NCBI RefSeq assembly: GCF_002803065.1 | Contig: NZ_NNBL01000013.1 | Span: forward strand, 1-64,000 | From: Streptomyces sp. CB01635 | GTDB lineage: Bacteria > Actinomycetota > Actinomycetes > Streptomycetales > Streptomycetaceae | DNA: 64,000 nucleotides | Direction of reading: 5' to 3' | Part shown: in pieces, positions 24,401 through 59,400 of the stretch | Layout: each line of letters opens with the position of its first letter | Position numbering within the stretch: the first letter of the stretch is position 1 | The notes under the pieces: generated by a model | What the model saw: the letters and a program-made list of their open reading frames with translations, nothing else | What the model was told of the DNA's origin: nothing | The model's database searches: none | Program-made: the position numbers and the translations under genes

Positions 24401-25352
24401 GCTTCCCCCTTCGGGTCGTGAGCGTCGTGCTGGGTGTGCAGCGTGCTGACGGCGATGACGCGGCCGCTGTCGCGGTCGCTGATGACGACGTCGACGAGTT
24501 CCTCGCCGGGCGTCTCGGTGCTGACCCGGACGCGGGCGCCGAGGGTCAGGACCGAGTCCAGGTCGGCGTTGCCGAGGTAGCACATCTGCTGGTCGACCAC
24601 GACCCGGCGCAGGAACGCCCGGTCGGAGCGGCCGAGCCGGCGCCACAGGGCGAGCGCGGCCTTGTCGACCATGGAGAAGTACGAGGCGAAGTAGAGGAGT
24701 CCGACGCCATTGACGTCACGGACGATGTCCACCGGGTGCTCGACCTCGACGGTGTCGGGCAGCAGACGGAAACCGGGCTCGTCCAGGGCGCGGAAGGTGT
24801 GCGCGGTGCGTGCCTCGCGGTACACGGCGCGCGGCGAGTACGCGGCCGGCAGCTGCGGCAGCCCGTCATTGCGGAACCCGGGCGGCGAGGACTTCACCAG
24901 GTCCTCGTTGCTGCCCGGCGCGGAGCGGGTCACCCAGCGGTTGAAGTTCTCCACGTACAGGGACCCGTCCCGCGGCCGCTCGTAGAACTCATGCAGATCC
25001 AGAGGGCGTTGGGCGTCCTCGTCGGCCGCCCGGTCGATGCGGTGCAGCGTGAGCACCGACTCGGTGCCCTGGTCGTAGCAGCCCGAGGTCACGGTGAGGC
25101 GGTCACCGAAGGTGAGGGAGCCGGGGTGCAACTCCCGTCCGCCGCGCACCCGGAAGTAGTAGAACGCCAGATAGGTGGGGTTGCCCGAGGCGTCGCGGGC
25201 CGCGAACACATCGGTGTCGCACTGTGCGCTGACGGTCTCCCAGGTCCAGTCGCCGAGCTGGCCGACGAACAGCGAGCCGGGGCCGCACATGCCGGGCCGC
25301 ACCGTGACGGCCTGTTTGATCTCGGGCCTGACGTCGAGCGACGAGGTGATGG

Positions 25353-25356
<4 letters not shown>
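24397..25356 (-). CDS. lnmK: Bifunctional acyltransferase/decarboxylase, double hot-dog (LnmK-like)
   Basis: A 319-aa enzyme matching LnmK, which transfers methylmalonyl from CoA to the ACP and decarboxylates it to propionyl-S-ACP. It has the double hot-dog layout: an N-terminal half (GQLGDWTWE, YLAFYYFRV, PGSLTFGDRLTV) and a C-terminal half (GLLYFASYFSMVDKAALALW, MCYLGNADLDSVLTLGARV). Tyr62, the position I recall as the proposed acyl-accepting nucleophile of LnmK, is Tyr here at the same number (PTYLAF). ATG 25356 overlaps the stop of lnmJ. No other protein family carries this activity, so it is strong support for the leinamycin assignment. Confidence 0.93.
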
Positions 25357-47401
<22,045 letters not shown>

Positions 47402-47405
<4 letters not shown>

Positions 47406-50400
47406 CACTTCCGTCCTTCCTGCGACGCCGCTGCGGTGTCGGCGCCGGTCGGGGTTGGGGTGAGAGGGGCGTAACCGGGTTCGGAGAGGGGTTCCTCGAA
47501 GGTCAGGCCGAGGATGGAGGCACCCAGCGGCGGGCGGCCGGGGACCGCGGGCCGCGGGCCGGGCGCCGACGGAGGTGCCGCCTCCAGCCACAGCCTGCGG
47601 CGCGCGAAGTCCGGCGCGGGCAGGGCCGGGCGCGGCCGGTGCGCCGCCGCCAGAGCCGGGTCCAACTGGCTGACGACGGCATGGGCGTTGGTGCCGCCCA
47701 GGCCGAAGGCGCTCACCCCGGCGACCCGCACCCGGCCGGGCTCCGGCACCCAGTCGTGCGCCGTGCGGCTCGGGTAGAACGGCGAGGCGGCGAAGTCGAA
47801 GCGCGGGTTGGGCCGTTCGCAGAACAGCGTCGGCGCGATCCGCCCGTCCCGCACCGCGAGCACCGCCTTGATCAGGCCGGCCATGCCCGCGGCGCTCAGC
47901 AGATGCCCGACGTTGGTCTTGACGCTTCCGATGGCGCAGAAGCCGGTCCGTCCGGTCTCCTCGCGGAACACCTCGGTCAGGGCACGCAGTTCGATCGGAT
48001 CACCGATCATCGTGCCGGTGCCGTGGGCCTCGATCAGGCCGACCTCGTCGGCCCGCCGCCCGGCCGCGGCGAGGGCCCGGCGGACGACCTTGGCCTGTGC
48101 CGCCGGGTTGGGGGTGGTCAGTCCCATGGTGCGGCCGTCGTTGTTGACGGCGACCGCGTCGATCACGGCATGGATCCGGTCGCCGTCCCGCAGCGCCTTC
48201 TCCAGGGGCTTGAGCAGGACGACGCCGCAGCCCTCGCCGGGCACGAACCCGTCGGCGTTCTCGTCGAAGGTGGCGCAGCGGCCGTGCCGGGACAGCGCCT
48301 TGGCCGCGCTGAAGTCGAGATACGGCTCCTCGTCCAGGAGTACGTCGACCCCGCCGGCCAGCGCCAGCTCCGACTCGCCGTCCAGGAGACTGCGGCAGGC
48401 CAGCTGGAGCGCCACCAGTGAGGACGAACAGGCGCTGTCCACCACGAGGTTGGGGCCGTGCAGGTCGAAGTGGTGGGCGATGCGCGCGGCGATGAAGTTC
48501 TGGTCGGAGCCCATGCCCACGAGGCCGCGCCGCTCGCCCACCCGGCGCCCGTAGTGGGACATCCGGGCGCCCGCGAACACCCCCACGTCGCGGCCCGCCA
48601 GCTCCCGCGCACCGTATCCGGCGTCCGTCAGACAGGTGGCGGAGCCTTCCAGGAACAGCCGCACGGCCGGGTCGAGGCAGCGGGCCTCGTCCTCGCTCAT
48701 GCCGAACCACTCGGGGTCGAAGTCCTCGATCCCGTCCAGGAATCCGCCCCATTTGCTGGTGCTGCGGCCCGGCTCGAGCTCGGGCCGGTACAGCTCACCG
48801 ACGTCCCAGCGCGAGGGCGGCACCTCGGTCACCGAGCAGGTGCCGCCCAGCAGATTGCGTGCGAAGGCGGCGGCGTCCTCGGCCCCGGGGAAGCGGCAGG
48901 AGAGCCCGATGACGGCGATCTTCCCGGACGGGGCCACGGGGGCCACAGGGGCCACAGCCACGGGAGCCGTAGGAGTCACGGGGGTCACAGGAGCCACGGC
49001 GGGCGCGGCGGGCGTCGCGGCGGGCACGGGCGGTGCGCTCGGCACCCCGAGGTCCGCCAGATGCCGGCCCAGGAGTTCGAGGGTGGGGTGGTCGAGAAGC
49101 GTCGCCGGGTCGAGGGACAGACCCGTCAACTCCTCGAGCCGCAGCAGGATCTCACCCAGGAGGACGGATTCCACCCCCAGGTCACCGAGGAGCGCCGTCG
49201 GGTCCAGGGCGTCCTCGGGAATCGCGAGGAGCTCGCTGAACAGCGGGGCGAGCCAGGGCGGCCCGGTGACTGAGGTGTTCGGCACGGTGTGCTCCTCTTC
49301 ACGGGGCCGGGGCGGCGTGGCCCCGGTCGTCGTCGGAACGGGTGCGGACCCGGCTGTGGGTGTGGACCCGGCCATGGGTGCGGACCCGGCCGAGGTGGTG
49401 GACCCCACGGAGGCCGTTGCGTCGGTGTCCCGCGGGGAACCGAGCAGCGCCGCGGGGTCGGCGGCGATGCCGTCGATCGGGGGGCAGGGCACGATGCGGG
49501 CCTGCTCGGCGGGCAGGGCGAGGATCCGTTCGAGGACCCGCAGCCCCTCCTCGTCGCCGAGCGGTCCCACGCCCACGGGCGCGCAGCTGTCGGGCCGGTC
49601 CGCGCCCATGCCCGACTCGCTCCAGGTGGGCCAGGCGACCGAACGGAACCAGGGGCGTCCCGAGCGCACCTGGTGATCGGCGTAACAGTCGAGGAAGGCG
49701 TTGGCCGCCGCGTAGTCGAGGACGCCGGCGGCCAGGCCCGGTGCGACGGCGGACAGCGAGGAGAACAGCACGAAGAACTCCGGCCGGTCACCGGCGCACA
49801 GCTCGTCGAGGACCTCGAGGCCCGTCGTCTTGGGTTCGAGTACGGGGTCGAAGTCGGCGAGTTCCTTGCCGATGAACGAGGGCCTGCCGACAGGCCCGCG
49901 CCCCGCGCAGTGCACGACACCGCCGATCGGGCCGAGCACCTCGCGCACCTCGCGCAGGAACCGGTCGGTGCGCTCCCGCTCGCTCAGCGGGCCGGAGTGC
50001 ACCAGGACGCGCGCGCCCTGGGCCTCCAACTCGGCTACCAGCGCCGCCGTTTCGGCCTCGGGTGCGCCCGGCGAAAGGAGCGGCCAGTCGGCACGCGGCG
50101 GCTGCGGACGGGCCCCGGTCAGGGCGATCCGCCGGGCGCCGCGGCGCACCAGGAGCCGGGCCACCCGGGCCCCGATGCCCCGGGTGCCGCCGGTGACGAG
50201 GTAGGCGCGGTCCGCGGCGGGGGTCAGCGGCCGGTGCCCGGCGTCGGGCAGGGCCACGAGTTCGGGGCGGTGGCGCACCCCGCCGCGTACGGACACGTCG
50301 CCCGGGCCGTACGGCCCGGTGTACTCGGCGAGGATCTGCCGTGCGGCCGCGTCGGGTCCGACGGCCGAGGCGTCCAGGTCGAGCACGGTGCCGGTGACCC

Positions 50401-53400
50401 GCCCGTACTCCGCGCCGAGCACCCGCACGAAGCCGGCCATGCGCGCCCCGGCGAGCGAGGGTGCGGGGCCCGCGGGCCCGTACAGGCCCTCGGTCACGTG
50501 CAGTACGCGGCCGCCGTGGCCGCGCAGGGTGCGCACGAGCCGCCGCAGCAGGACGAGCCGGGCCGTCCAGGATCCGGCGTCCCCGCGGGCGGGGCCGCCG
50601 AGGTCGGTGAGGTCGATCAGACCGCCCACGGCATCCGGCCCGTCGGCCCGCAGCCCCTGCGCGAACGCGGCAGCCTCCGCCTCATCGCCGATGCCGGGAA
50701 TCCCGGGGATACCGTTCCCGGCGTCGGCGCCCGCCCGGACGAGCGTGACCCGGTCGGGGCCGAGCAGTGCGGCCAGGGCGCGCGCCACGGGCTCGCCTGG
50801 TGCGGAGAAGACGCAGAGGACACGGCCCGACGGTGCGGGAGCGGCCGCGGCGGCGAGCGGCGGCAGAGCCCGCCAGGTGCGGCCGTACAGCGTGGTGCGG
50901 GACGGTTCCGTCACGGTTGCTGCCGCTGCCGCTGCCGCTGCCGCTGCCGCCGGAGCCGCGGTCCGCGGTTCGGGCAGCCAGTGCCGGTCCTCGGCGAACG
51001 GATACGAGGGAAGCGAGACCAGACGGCGGCGCACCGGGTGCAGACCCGGCCAGTCGACCGTGCCGCCCTCCGTCCAGTGCCGGCCCAGGCGCAGCAGCTC
51101 CGCGTCCCGGTCGGCGGCCGCATCGAGCACCGCCTTCGGGCCGTCGGGCAGGGCGCCGCCGGGGGTGCGGCCGTGCACCCAGGCGCCGGTGTCGCCCGAG
51201 GCGAGCCGGTCGAGGGCGCGGCACAGCCCGGCCACGTCGTACGCCACGAGCGCGACCCGCTCGCGCAGGGGCTCCCGGCCGCTCTGCAGGGTGTGTGCCA
51301 CGTCGGCGAGGGCCGGCGCGGGCCGGTCGTCGCGTCCGAGCCGGTCCCGCAGCCGTCCGGCCAGTGCCCGCAGCCGGCCGGGGTCGTGCGCGGACAGGAC
51401 GATCAACTGCGGTTCGGGTACGCCGGGTACGCCGGGTACGCCGGGTTCGGTGGGTTCCGGTGCCGTGCCGGGGACGTACTCCTCCACGACGACATGCGCG
51501 TTGGCTCCTCCGGCGCCGAAGGCGCTGAGGCCCGCGCGGCGCGGCAGCGGGGCGCCGTCCGCTCCGGTGAGCGGGGCCCAGGGGCGGCCCTCGCGGACCA
51601 CCTCGAACGGTGAACTCGCCCAGTCCACCGCTTCGTTGAGCTCCTCGGTGTGCAGCGACGGCACGAGGTGGCGGTGGCGGAGCTGGAGCACCACCTTGGT
51701 GAGGCCCGCGATACCGGCCGCCGCCTCCGCGTGCCCGATGTTGGCCTTCACCGAGCCGATGGCACGGCTCGCCGGGGCCACCGAGGCGCCCGCGAAGGCC
51801 CGGTTCAGGCCGTTGATCTCCACGGGGTCACCGAGCTGGGTGCCGGTGCCGTGCGCCTCCACGTAGCCGATGGTGGCCGGGTCGGCGCCCGCGCGGCGCA
51901 GCGCCGCACGGACCAGATCGCCCTGGGCCACGGGGTTGGGCACCATGTAACCGTTGGTCTTGCCGCCGTGGTTGACGGCGGTGCCCCGGATGACGGCGTG
52001 GATGCGGTCGCCGTCGGCCTCGGCGGCGGACAGCGGCTTGAGCAGCACCGCCCCGACACCCTCGGCGGGCACGAAGCCGTCGCCGCCCGCGCCGAAGCTG
52101 CGGCAGCGGTGGTCGCTGGAGGACATCTTCAGGCGGGTCTGCTGGCGGAACTTGTGCGGATGCAGCGAGAGGTTCACTCCGCCTGCCACGGCCGCGGCGC
52201 ACTCGCCGCGGCGCAGGCTCTCCACCGCCAGGTGCAGCGCGGTCAGCGAGGACGAGCACATGGTGTCCACGGCGAGGCTCGGGCCGTGCAGATCCAGGAA
52301 GTACGAGACCCGGTTGGCGATGCCCGCGACGGCGGACCCGGTGTCGGCGCTCTCCCCGGCCAGCGAGCGCTCGACGCCGAAGAAGGGGTACTCGTTGTAC
52401 ATCGTGCCGACGAACACGCCGACGTCGGAGCCCAGTTGCTCCCGTATGCGGGCCCTGGTGCAGCCCGCGTCCTCGAGGGTCTCCCAGACCACCTGGAGGA
52501 ACTGCCGTTCCTGCGGATCCATCAGCTGGGCGTCGCGCGGCGCGATCCCGAAGAACAGCGCGTCGAACCGGTCCACACCCTCGAGGAAGCCGCCCCACAT
52601 CTGCTCGGTGGGCCAGCCGTCGCGGGCGCGCTCGGCAGGCAGGGGACCGACGCTGTCGACGCCTTCGGCCAGATTGCTCCAGAACGCCTCCAGGTCCCCG
52701 GCCCCCGGGTAGCGGCCCGCGATGCCGATGACGGCGATGGGCTCGGGACCGTCGGCCGCGGCACTTTCGCCCAGGGCCGCCGCGTGCGTACGGGTCACGG
52801 GGAGCGGATCCGGGGACGGGACGGGCGGCGACGGCTGCGTGTCCGGGCCGGCCGACCAGGGGCCCTCGTGGTGGGCCGCCAGATGCGCGGCGACCCCGGC
52901 CAGGTCCGGGTACTCGAACAGGACCGTGCTGGACACCCCTTGGACGTCCTGGCGCAGCCGCTCGTTGAACCGGGCGACCAGGCGGGAGCTCAGGCCGTAG
53001 TGCTCCAGCGGGACCCGCGGGTGCAGCTGCTCGGCGGGGATGCCGCTCACCTCGGCGAAGCAGGCGGCGACATGCTCCTGGGCGCGGTCCGCGCGGTCGT
53101 CCTGAACCTGCGGGGACGCCGGCGGCGCGGACTGCCCGGACTCCGGCGCGGCCGGTGCGGAACCCGCCTCACCGTCCGGCCGCCGGGCCGCGGGCGCGGC
53201 GAGCCAGTGCCGCTCCTGCGAGAGGACCGTGAAGTCCTGGACGGGGAGCGGGACGCGACGGGCGGGCGCGGACCACAGCCGGGCGAAGTCCACCACGTGC
53301 CCGCGCAGCCAGTCCCCGGCGGCCCGCGCCAGGTCCTGTGCGTCGGCGGGTACTCCGGCGAGCGCCGGATCGGCGGCGGCGGTCGCGAGGCCCGGGCGGG

Positions 53401-56400
53401 GGCGCCCGTCGAGGAACGCGGTCAGGCCCGCCCGTACGCCGTCCAGGCCGTCGGCGGACAGCGTCAGACGGTGACCGAGCGACGCGCGCCCGGTCTGCAG
53501 TGTCCAGGCCACGTCGTCGAGGCACAGGGCACGGCCCGCCCCGGCCAGATGGTCGCGCAGCCGCCCGGCCGCCGCCGTGAGGCCCTCGGGCGAAGCGGCC
53601 GACAGGACGACGGTGCGCGGACCACTCGCCGACGGCGCGGCCCCGGCCTCTGCGAGCCCGTCCTGAGCGGCGGGCCCGGTGCCGTGCGCGTGCGGTGCTC
53701 GCACCACCACATGGCCGTACGAACCGGTCGCGCCCACCGCGTTGACCAGGACGGTGGCCCGGCCGTCGGCGGCGCGCGGCGTGAGCGCGCGCGGAGTGTC
53801 GACCAGGTCGACCGGGAGGCCGTCCCAGTCCACGAGCGGGCTGAGCTCGCCCGACACCAGCGTGGGCGCGATGCGCCCGTGACGTATCTGCAGCAGCACC
53901 TTGATGAGTTGCGAGAGACCCGAAGCGGCCTCCAGGTGCCCGATGTTGGGCTTCAGCGTGCCGACCGGAACCGGCGACGCTCCGGCGCAGCGGGCGAGTA
54001 CGGAGCCCAGTGCCTCCAGCTCGGCGGCGTCGGCGATGCCCGCGCCCGCCGCGGCGCACTCCACGTAGTCGACCTCGTCGGGGATCACCGACGCGTCGGC
54101 CAGGGCCCGGGCGAGCGAGTCGGCGAGGGCCGCGGTGTGCGGCGCGCCGTAGCGCGGCGCGCGGCCCGCGTGGCCGATCCGGGTGCCCTCGATCAGGCCG
54201 TGCACGGTGTCCTTGGCGCGGCGGGCGGCGTCGGCCGGGCGCAGCAGCAGCACCCCGACGCCCTCGCCCGGGTGCCAGCCGCTGCCTTCGGCGGCGTACG
54301 CGGCCGGCGGGGCGTCGGCAGCGAGCAGTTCGAGGCCGTCGAGCAGGCCCCAGTGGTAGGGGTGGGCCAGCAGGTTGACGGCGCCGACGACGGCCGCCCC
54401 GCACTCGCCGCGGCGCAGGCTCTCCACCGCGAGGTGCAGCGCGGCGAACGACGACGAGCAGGAGGTGTCGACGGCCAGGCTGGGGCCGCGGAAGTCGAAG
54501 AAGTGCGAGACGCGGTTGGCGATGTCGGAGGCGGTGGCCGCGACCTCCGCGCTGTCTCCCCCGTTCCACCGGTCGGCGCCCTGCTGCCGGTAGTCGTGCC
54601 ACATGGAGCCGATGAACACCCCGACGCGCCCCGCGGACCTGCGCAGCGAGTCGGCTGTGTGCCCGGCGTCGTCCAGGCACTGCCAGACGCTCTCGAGCAT
54701 CAGCCGTGCCTGCGGGTCGACGGCCGGCGCTTCCTGCGGTGACACATGGAAGAGCAGGCTGTCGAACCGGTCGATGTGCGGCAGGAAACCTCCGGTGGCA
54801 CGGGCCCCCGAGGGCGCCGTCTCCGGCCGGGACGCGGGCGCCGGGCCGATCGCGGTACGTCCCGAGACCAGGTTGTCCCAGAAGGCGTCCAGGTCCCCGG
54901 CCCCGGGGAGCCGGCCGGCCATGCCGATCACCGCGGCCGGCTCGGCGGTGTGCGCCGGGGGCTCGGCGTCGGCGTCCTCGGCGGCGGCGCTGACCGGCGC
55001 CACGACATCGGTGATGACGGTGTTGCTGTCGCTGCTCCCGCTGTAGCCGCCGCTGTCGGTCGGCCCGGTGAAGAACGGCGCCGTGCCGCCCGCCGTGCGC
55101 TGCGGGTGTTCCGCCGCACCTCCGAGGAAGGCCTGCAGGAAGACATGGCCCTCGTCCAGGCCGAGCCACTGGCTCAACTGCTCGGTGTTCAGGGCGCCGA
55201 TCGGACACAGGCCGACACCGTGGGCGGCCTGCCCCAGCATCAGCAACTGGCTCATGTACCCGGATTCCAGCGTGAGGTAGCGCAGGCTCTCCTCGGCGTA
55301 CAGCGGCTCGATGCCGTGGCGCTGGCCGAACAGGTAGATGCCGAACCGGGACCGGTCGAACACCGGCCGGTTGTAGTAGAAGTGGGCCCCGCGATCCGGC
55401 AGGACACCGGAGCGCAGCAGGCGCAGCGAGTGCCGGGACGGGTCGTAGTAGTAGAGCCCGGCGTCGAGGCCCTCGACGGCGTCCGGCGTCAGGTGCAGAT
55501 AGACCTGGACGGAGTAGGTGTCGCCGGCCGACGGGTACAGGGCGCCGGTGCCGTCGGCGCCGGTGGTCTCGCGCAGCAGGCCGAGCAGACGCGAGAAGGA
55601 CCGGTGGGGCACGGGCTGGTCGAGGAAGTCCCGGCGGCTGGCCCGCCAGGCGTGGAGCTCGTCCTCGAACCGGGCGTCGGCCAGCGGCACTTCGGGAAGC
55701 CCGGGCTCGTCGGGGCGCCGGTTCCAGTGCTGTCGCTTGAAGCGCTCGCGCTCCTCGGTGGCGAAGAAGTCCACCGGTCCGGGACCGGAATCGGGCCTTT
55801 CGTCGGACGCCGCCGTGGTCTGAGTGACGGTCGTCGCCGTGGTCCGCGTGACGGTCGTCGCCGTGGTCTCGGCATCGACCGACGTCGCGGTCTCCGCCTC
55901 GACGGCGGCAGTGCTCTCCGCGTCGGCGCCGCCCCCCAGCTGCGCATGGACCCAGCCGGCGATCGCGCCGACGCTCGGGTTGTCGAGCAGTGCGGAGACG
56001 GGGAACCGCTGCTTGTACGAGCGCTGCAGGGAGCCCGAGACCCGGACCATGGTGAAGGACGTCGCGCCCTGGTCCCACAGGTCGGTGTCGGCGTCCACCG
56101 ACTCGACCCCGAGGGCCTGGGCGAACAGATCGGCGATCTCCGCGCACAGCTCGTCGCGCGACGGCACGGAAACCGCGGGCCCGGCCCCGCCCGCGACGGC
56201 AGGCTCAGCCGCCGACTCCTTCACAGGGACGGCCACTTCGGCCTCCGAACCGACGGGATCGGCGTCGGCAGAGCGGTCCGGCGGCGTCAGGTGTGCCTTG
56301 GCCAGCGGCCAGGGCAGCGCGGCCCGGTCCAGCTTCCCGTTGGCGGTGGCCGGGAACCCGGCCAGGAAACCGATGAAGTTGGGCACCATGTACTCCGGCA

Positions 56401-59400
56401 GCGTCTGCCCCGCGAACCCGCGCAGTTCACGCCCGGAGGGCGCCGAACCCGGCAGGGCCACGACGTACGCGACGAGGGTGCGGTCCCCGCAGCCGTCCTC
56501 CCGGGCCAGGACCACGGCGTCCTTGACCCCGTCGTGCGCCCGCAGCCGGTGCTCGATCTCGGCCAGCTCCACCCGGAACCCGCGGACCTTCACCTGTCCG
56601 TCGGCCCGCCCCTGGAAGCTCAGGTTGCCGTCCGGGTAGTACAGGGCCCTGTCACCGGTCTTGTAGAGGCGCTCCTGCGGGTCCTCGTGGAACGGGTCGG
56701 GGATGAACCGGTCGGCGGTCAGCTCGGGCTGGTTGACGTAGCCGAGGGCCAGACACTCACCGCCGATGTACAGATCCCCCTCGACGCCGACGGGACAGGG
56801 GCGCAGCGCCTCGTCGAGCACGTGGTAGCGGCTGTTGTCGATGGGCCTGCCGTAGGGGATGCTGCGCCAGGCCGGGTCGATCGCCCCGATGCGGAACCAG
56901 TTGGACCACACCGTCGCCTCGGTGGCACCACCCAGGCTGATCATGTCGGCGCGCGGGAAGACGGCACGCACCTCGTCAGGGAGGGGCAGCGGCGTGAAGT
57001 CGCCGCTGAGGAACACCAGGCGCAGATCACCGGTACCCGCCGTGCCCACTGTGTCGAGCAGCGGACCTACCTGGGCGAGCGTGGTGGGCGCCGAGTTCCA
57101 GAAGGTGACCGGCTCCTCGATCAGCACGTCCAGGAGGAGGGCGGGATCGCGCTGCTGCTCCGCGTCCGCGATGTAGAGCGCGGCACCCGTACCGAGCAGG
57201 CCGAACACGTCGAACACGGACAGGTCGAAGCCGAGCGAGGTGACACACAGGCCCATGTCCCCGGGCCCGAACCCGAAGGTGCGCCGGCACCAGTTGATGA
57301 GGTTCAGGACGGGCCGGTGCGCGACCGCCACGCCCTTGGGGCGGCCGGTGCTGCCCGAGGTGAAGATGATGTACGCCGTGTTGTGCGGCTGCGTCACGGG
57401 CCGCGGGGAGGTGTCCGCGTCGGCGGGGTGGGGGCCCTCCACGGCGGCGTCCGCGCACACGCGGGCGTATCCGTCGGGCACCGGCCAGCCCTCGCGGTCG
57501 GCGGTGGTGACGACGACCGCGGCGTGCGCCTCCTCGAGGATGACGGCGGCCCGCTCGGCGGGCAGATGCGGCTCCATCGGCAGATAGACACCGCCGGCCT
57601 TCAGGATCCCGAGGACCACCGCGACCATCATGGGCCCGCGCGGCACACTGACGGCGACGACCGTCTCCGGGCCCACGTCCTCGGCGGCCAGCCGGGCGGC
57701 GATGCGGTTGGCCCGCCGGTTCAGCTCCTGGTACGTCATCGTGCCGCCGCGCCAGCGCAGCGCCTGAGCCTGAGGGTGCTCGGCCGCCTGCTCCTCGAAG
57801 AGCTGGTGCATCAGCCGGTCGTCGGGGAACGCGCGGGCGGTGTCGTTCCATTCGTGCAGGATCTTGTGCAGCTCGGCGCCACGCACCTCGCCGTCGTCCG
57901 CGCCCGACGTGTCGCCCCCGGCCGGCTCCTGCCAGGCCGCCGCGTCATCGGCGAGACGGGCCACGGCCCGGCGGTACTCGGCGTGCAGCTCGCTCCAGCC
58001 GCCTTGCGGGGCACGGCCGTCCACGGCGTCCCAGGCCAGCTGCAGCTGCCCGGCGTCGACGGTGGTGATGCAGTCCAGGAACACGTCCGGGGTACAGCTC
58101 AGCCACTGCCCGGCCCGGACCGACCCCGGCAGCGGCCGGTCGGTGAGGTCCAGGGCACAGGTGTAGACGACGGGGTACCCGGCACCGCCGGAGCGCGCCA
58201 CGGCCCGCCGCAGCTCGGGAAGACCGCTGCCGGACACATCGGCGTCCCGCTCCAGACCCTCCTGATAGCTGCGCGCCCGAGCGGTGAAGGACAGCTCGCG
58301 CGGCGCGCACGGCAGCCAGCTCAGCGCCGTGAACTCGCCGGGCCGCTGTGGGTCGAGACCGTGGTCCCAGCGGACGACCGGCACGGCGAAGTCCGTTCCG
58401 TACGTGCGGGCGAGGACATCGGTGAACGCGGTGAGCAGCACCGCGTCCAGGCTCAGACCGTGCTCGGCGCAGCGGTCGGTGAGCGGCCGCAGCGCCAGTG
58501 GCGCGCCGGCCAGGCGGACCCGGCGGTCGGGCGCGTCCGCGTCACGCGGCCCGGGCAGCGGCACACCGGGCGGCAGCGCCCGCAGGCGGTCCTGCCAGTG
58601 GGCCCGCGAGCGGGCCTCGTCGTCCGCGACGCGCGCCGTGTCCCGAGCCGCCTCGGCGGGCCGGGGCTCCGCCGCGGGATCGGCGTACAGGCACATCAGT
58701 TCACGGCCGGTCAGATGGATGCCGCGGGCGTCGGTGAGCGTGAGGTCCATCGACAGGAGGACCGTGTCACCGCCGTCGCCGCGCACCACCCGCACCTCGA
58801 ACTGCGGGTACCGGCCGAGCGGGAAGTTCGCCGCCGCCATGGCATCGCGCACCTCGTCGGGGCAGCCGCCCGCGACGACGGGCACCGTCCACCGGCGCGG
58901 CGCCCCGGCGCGCACCTCCACGACGCCGTCCTGCGTGACCGCCGAGCGCAGCACGTCGTACGTCTCGACGAGCCGCACCACGGCCGACTCCAGGCGCACC
59001 GGGTCCACGCGCTCGTCGGTGTCGTACGGGACGACGACCTGGCAGCCCCGCCACGGCCCCGGCTCCCCGGCGGCACGCGCCACGAAGTACGCCTGCTGCA
59101 GGTCGTTCAGGGGGCGGGTGACGACGGGTCCCGCGACGGCGAGCGCGCGCAGCCCGTTGCACAGCGACGCGAACGCGGCCTCCACCACACCGGGCGCGAA
59201 GCACCCGTCAGCGGTGTCCCAGCGCAGGTGCAGCGCGCCGTCCTGCTCCCACATCTGGTGGTCGAGCCACACCCCGGAGGTCTGGCTGACCGCGTAGACC
59301 GGCGCCGCTGCGAACCCACGCGCCCTCGGCCGGCCCGCCGCGTCGAGCATGCTGGTGAACACCACGGGCAGCGGCCCGGGACCGCCGCCGCGCAGCGCCC

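Noticed and set aside
47409..47591. Upstream extension of lnmJ
   Set aside because: It runs inside the end of lnmI, has Pro/Arg-rich shadow composition, and lacks a binding site; GTG 47405 has both the overlap pattern and AGGAAGGAC.
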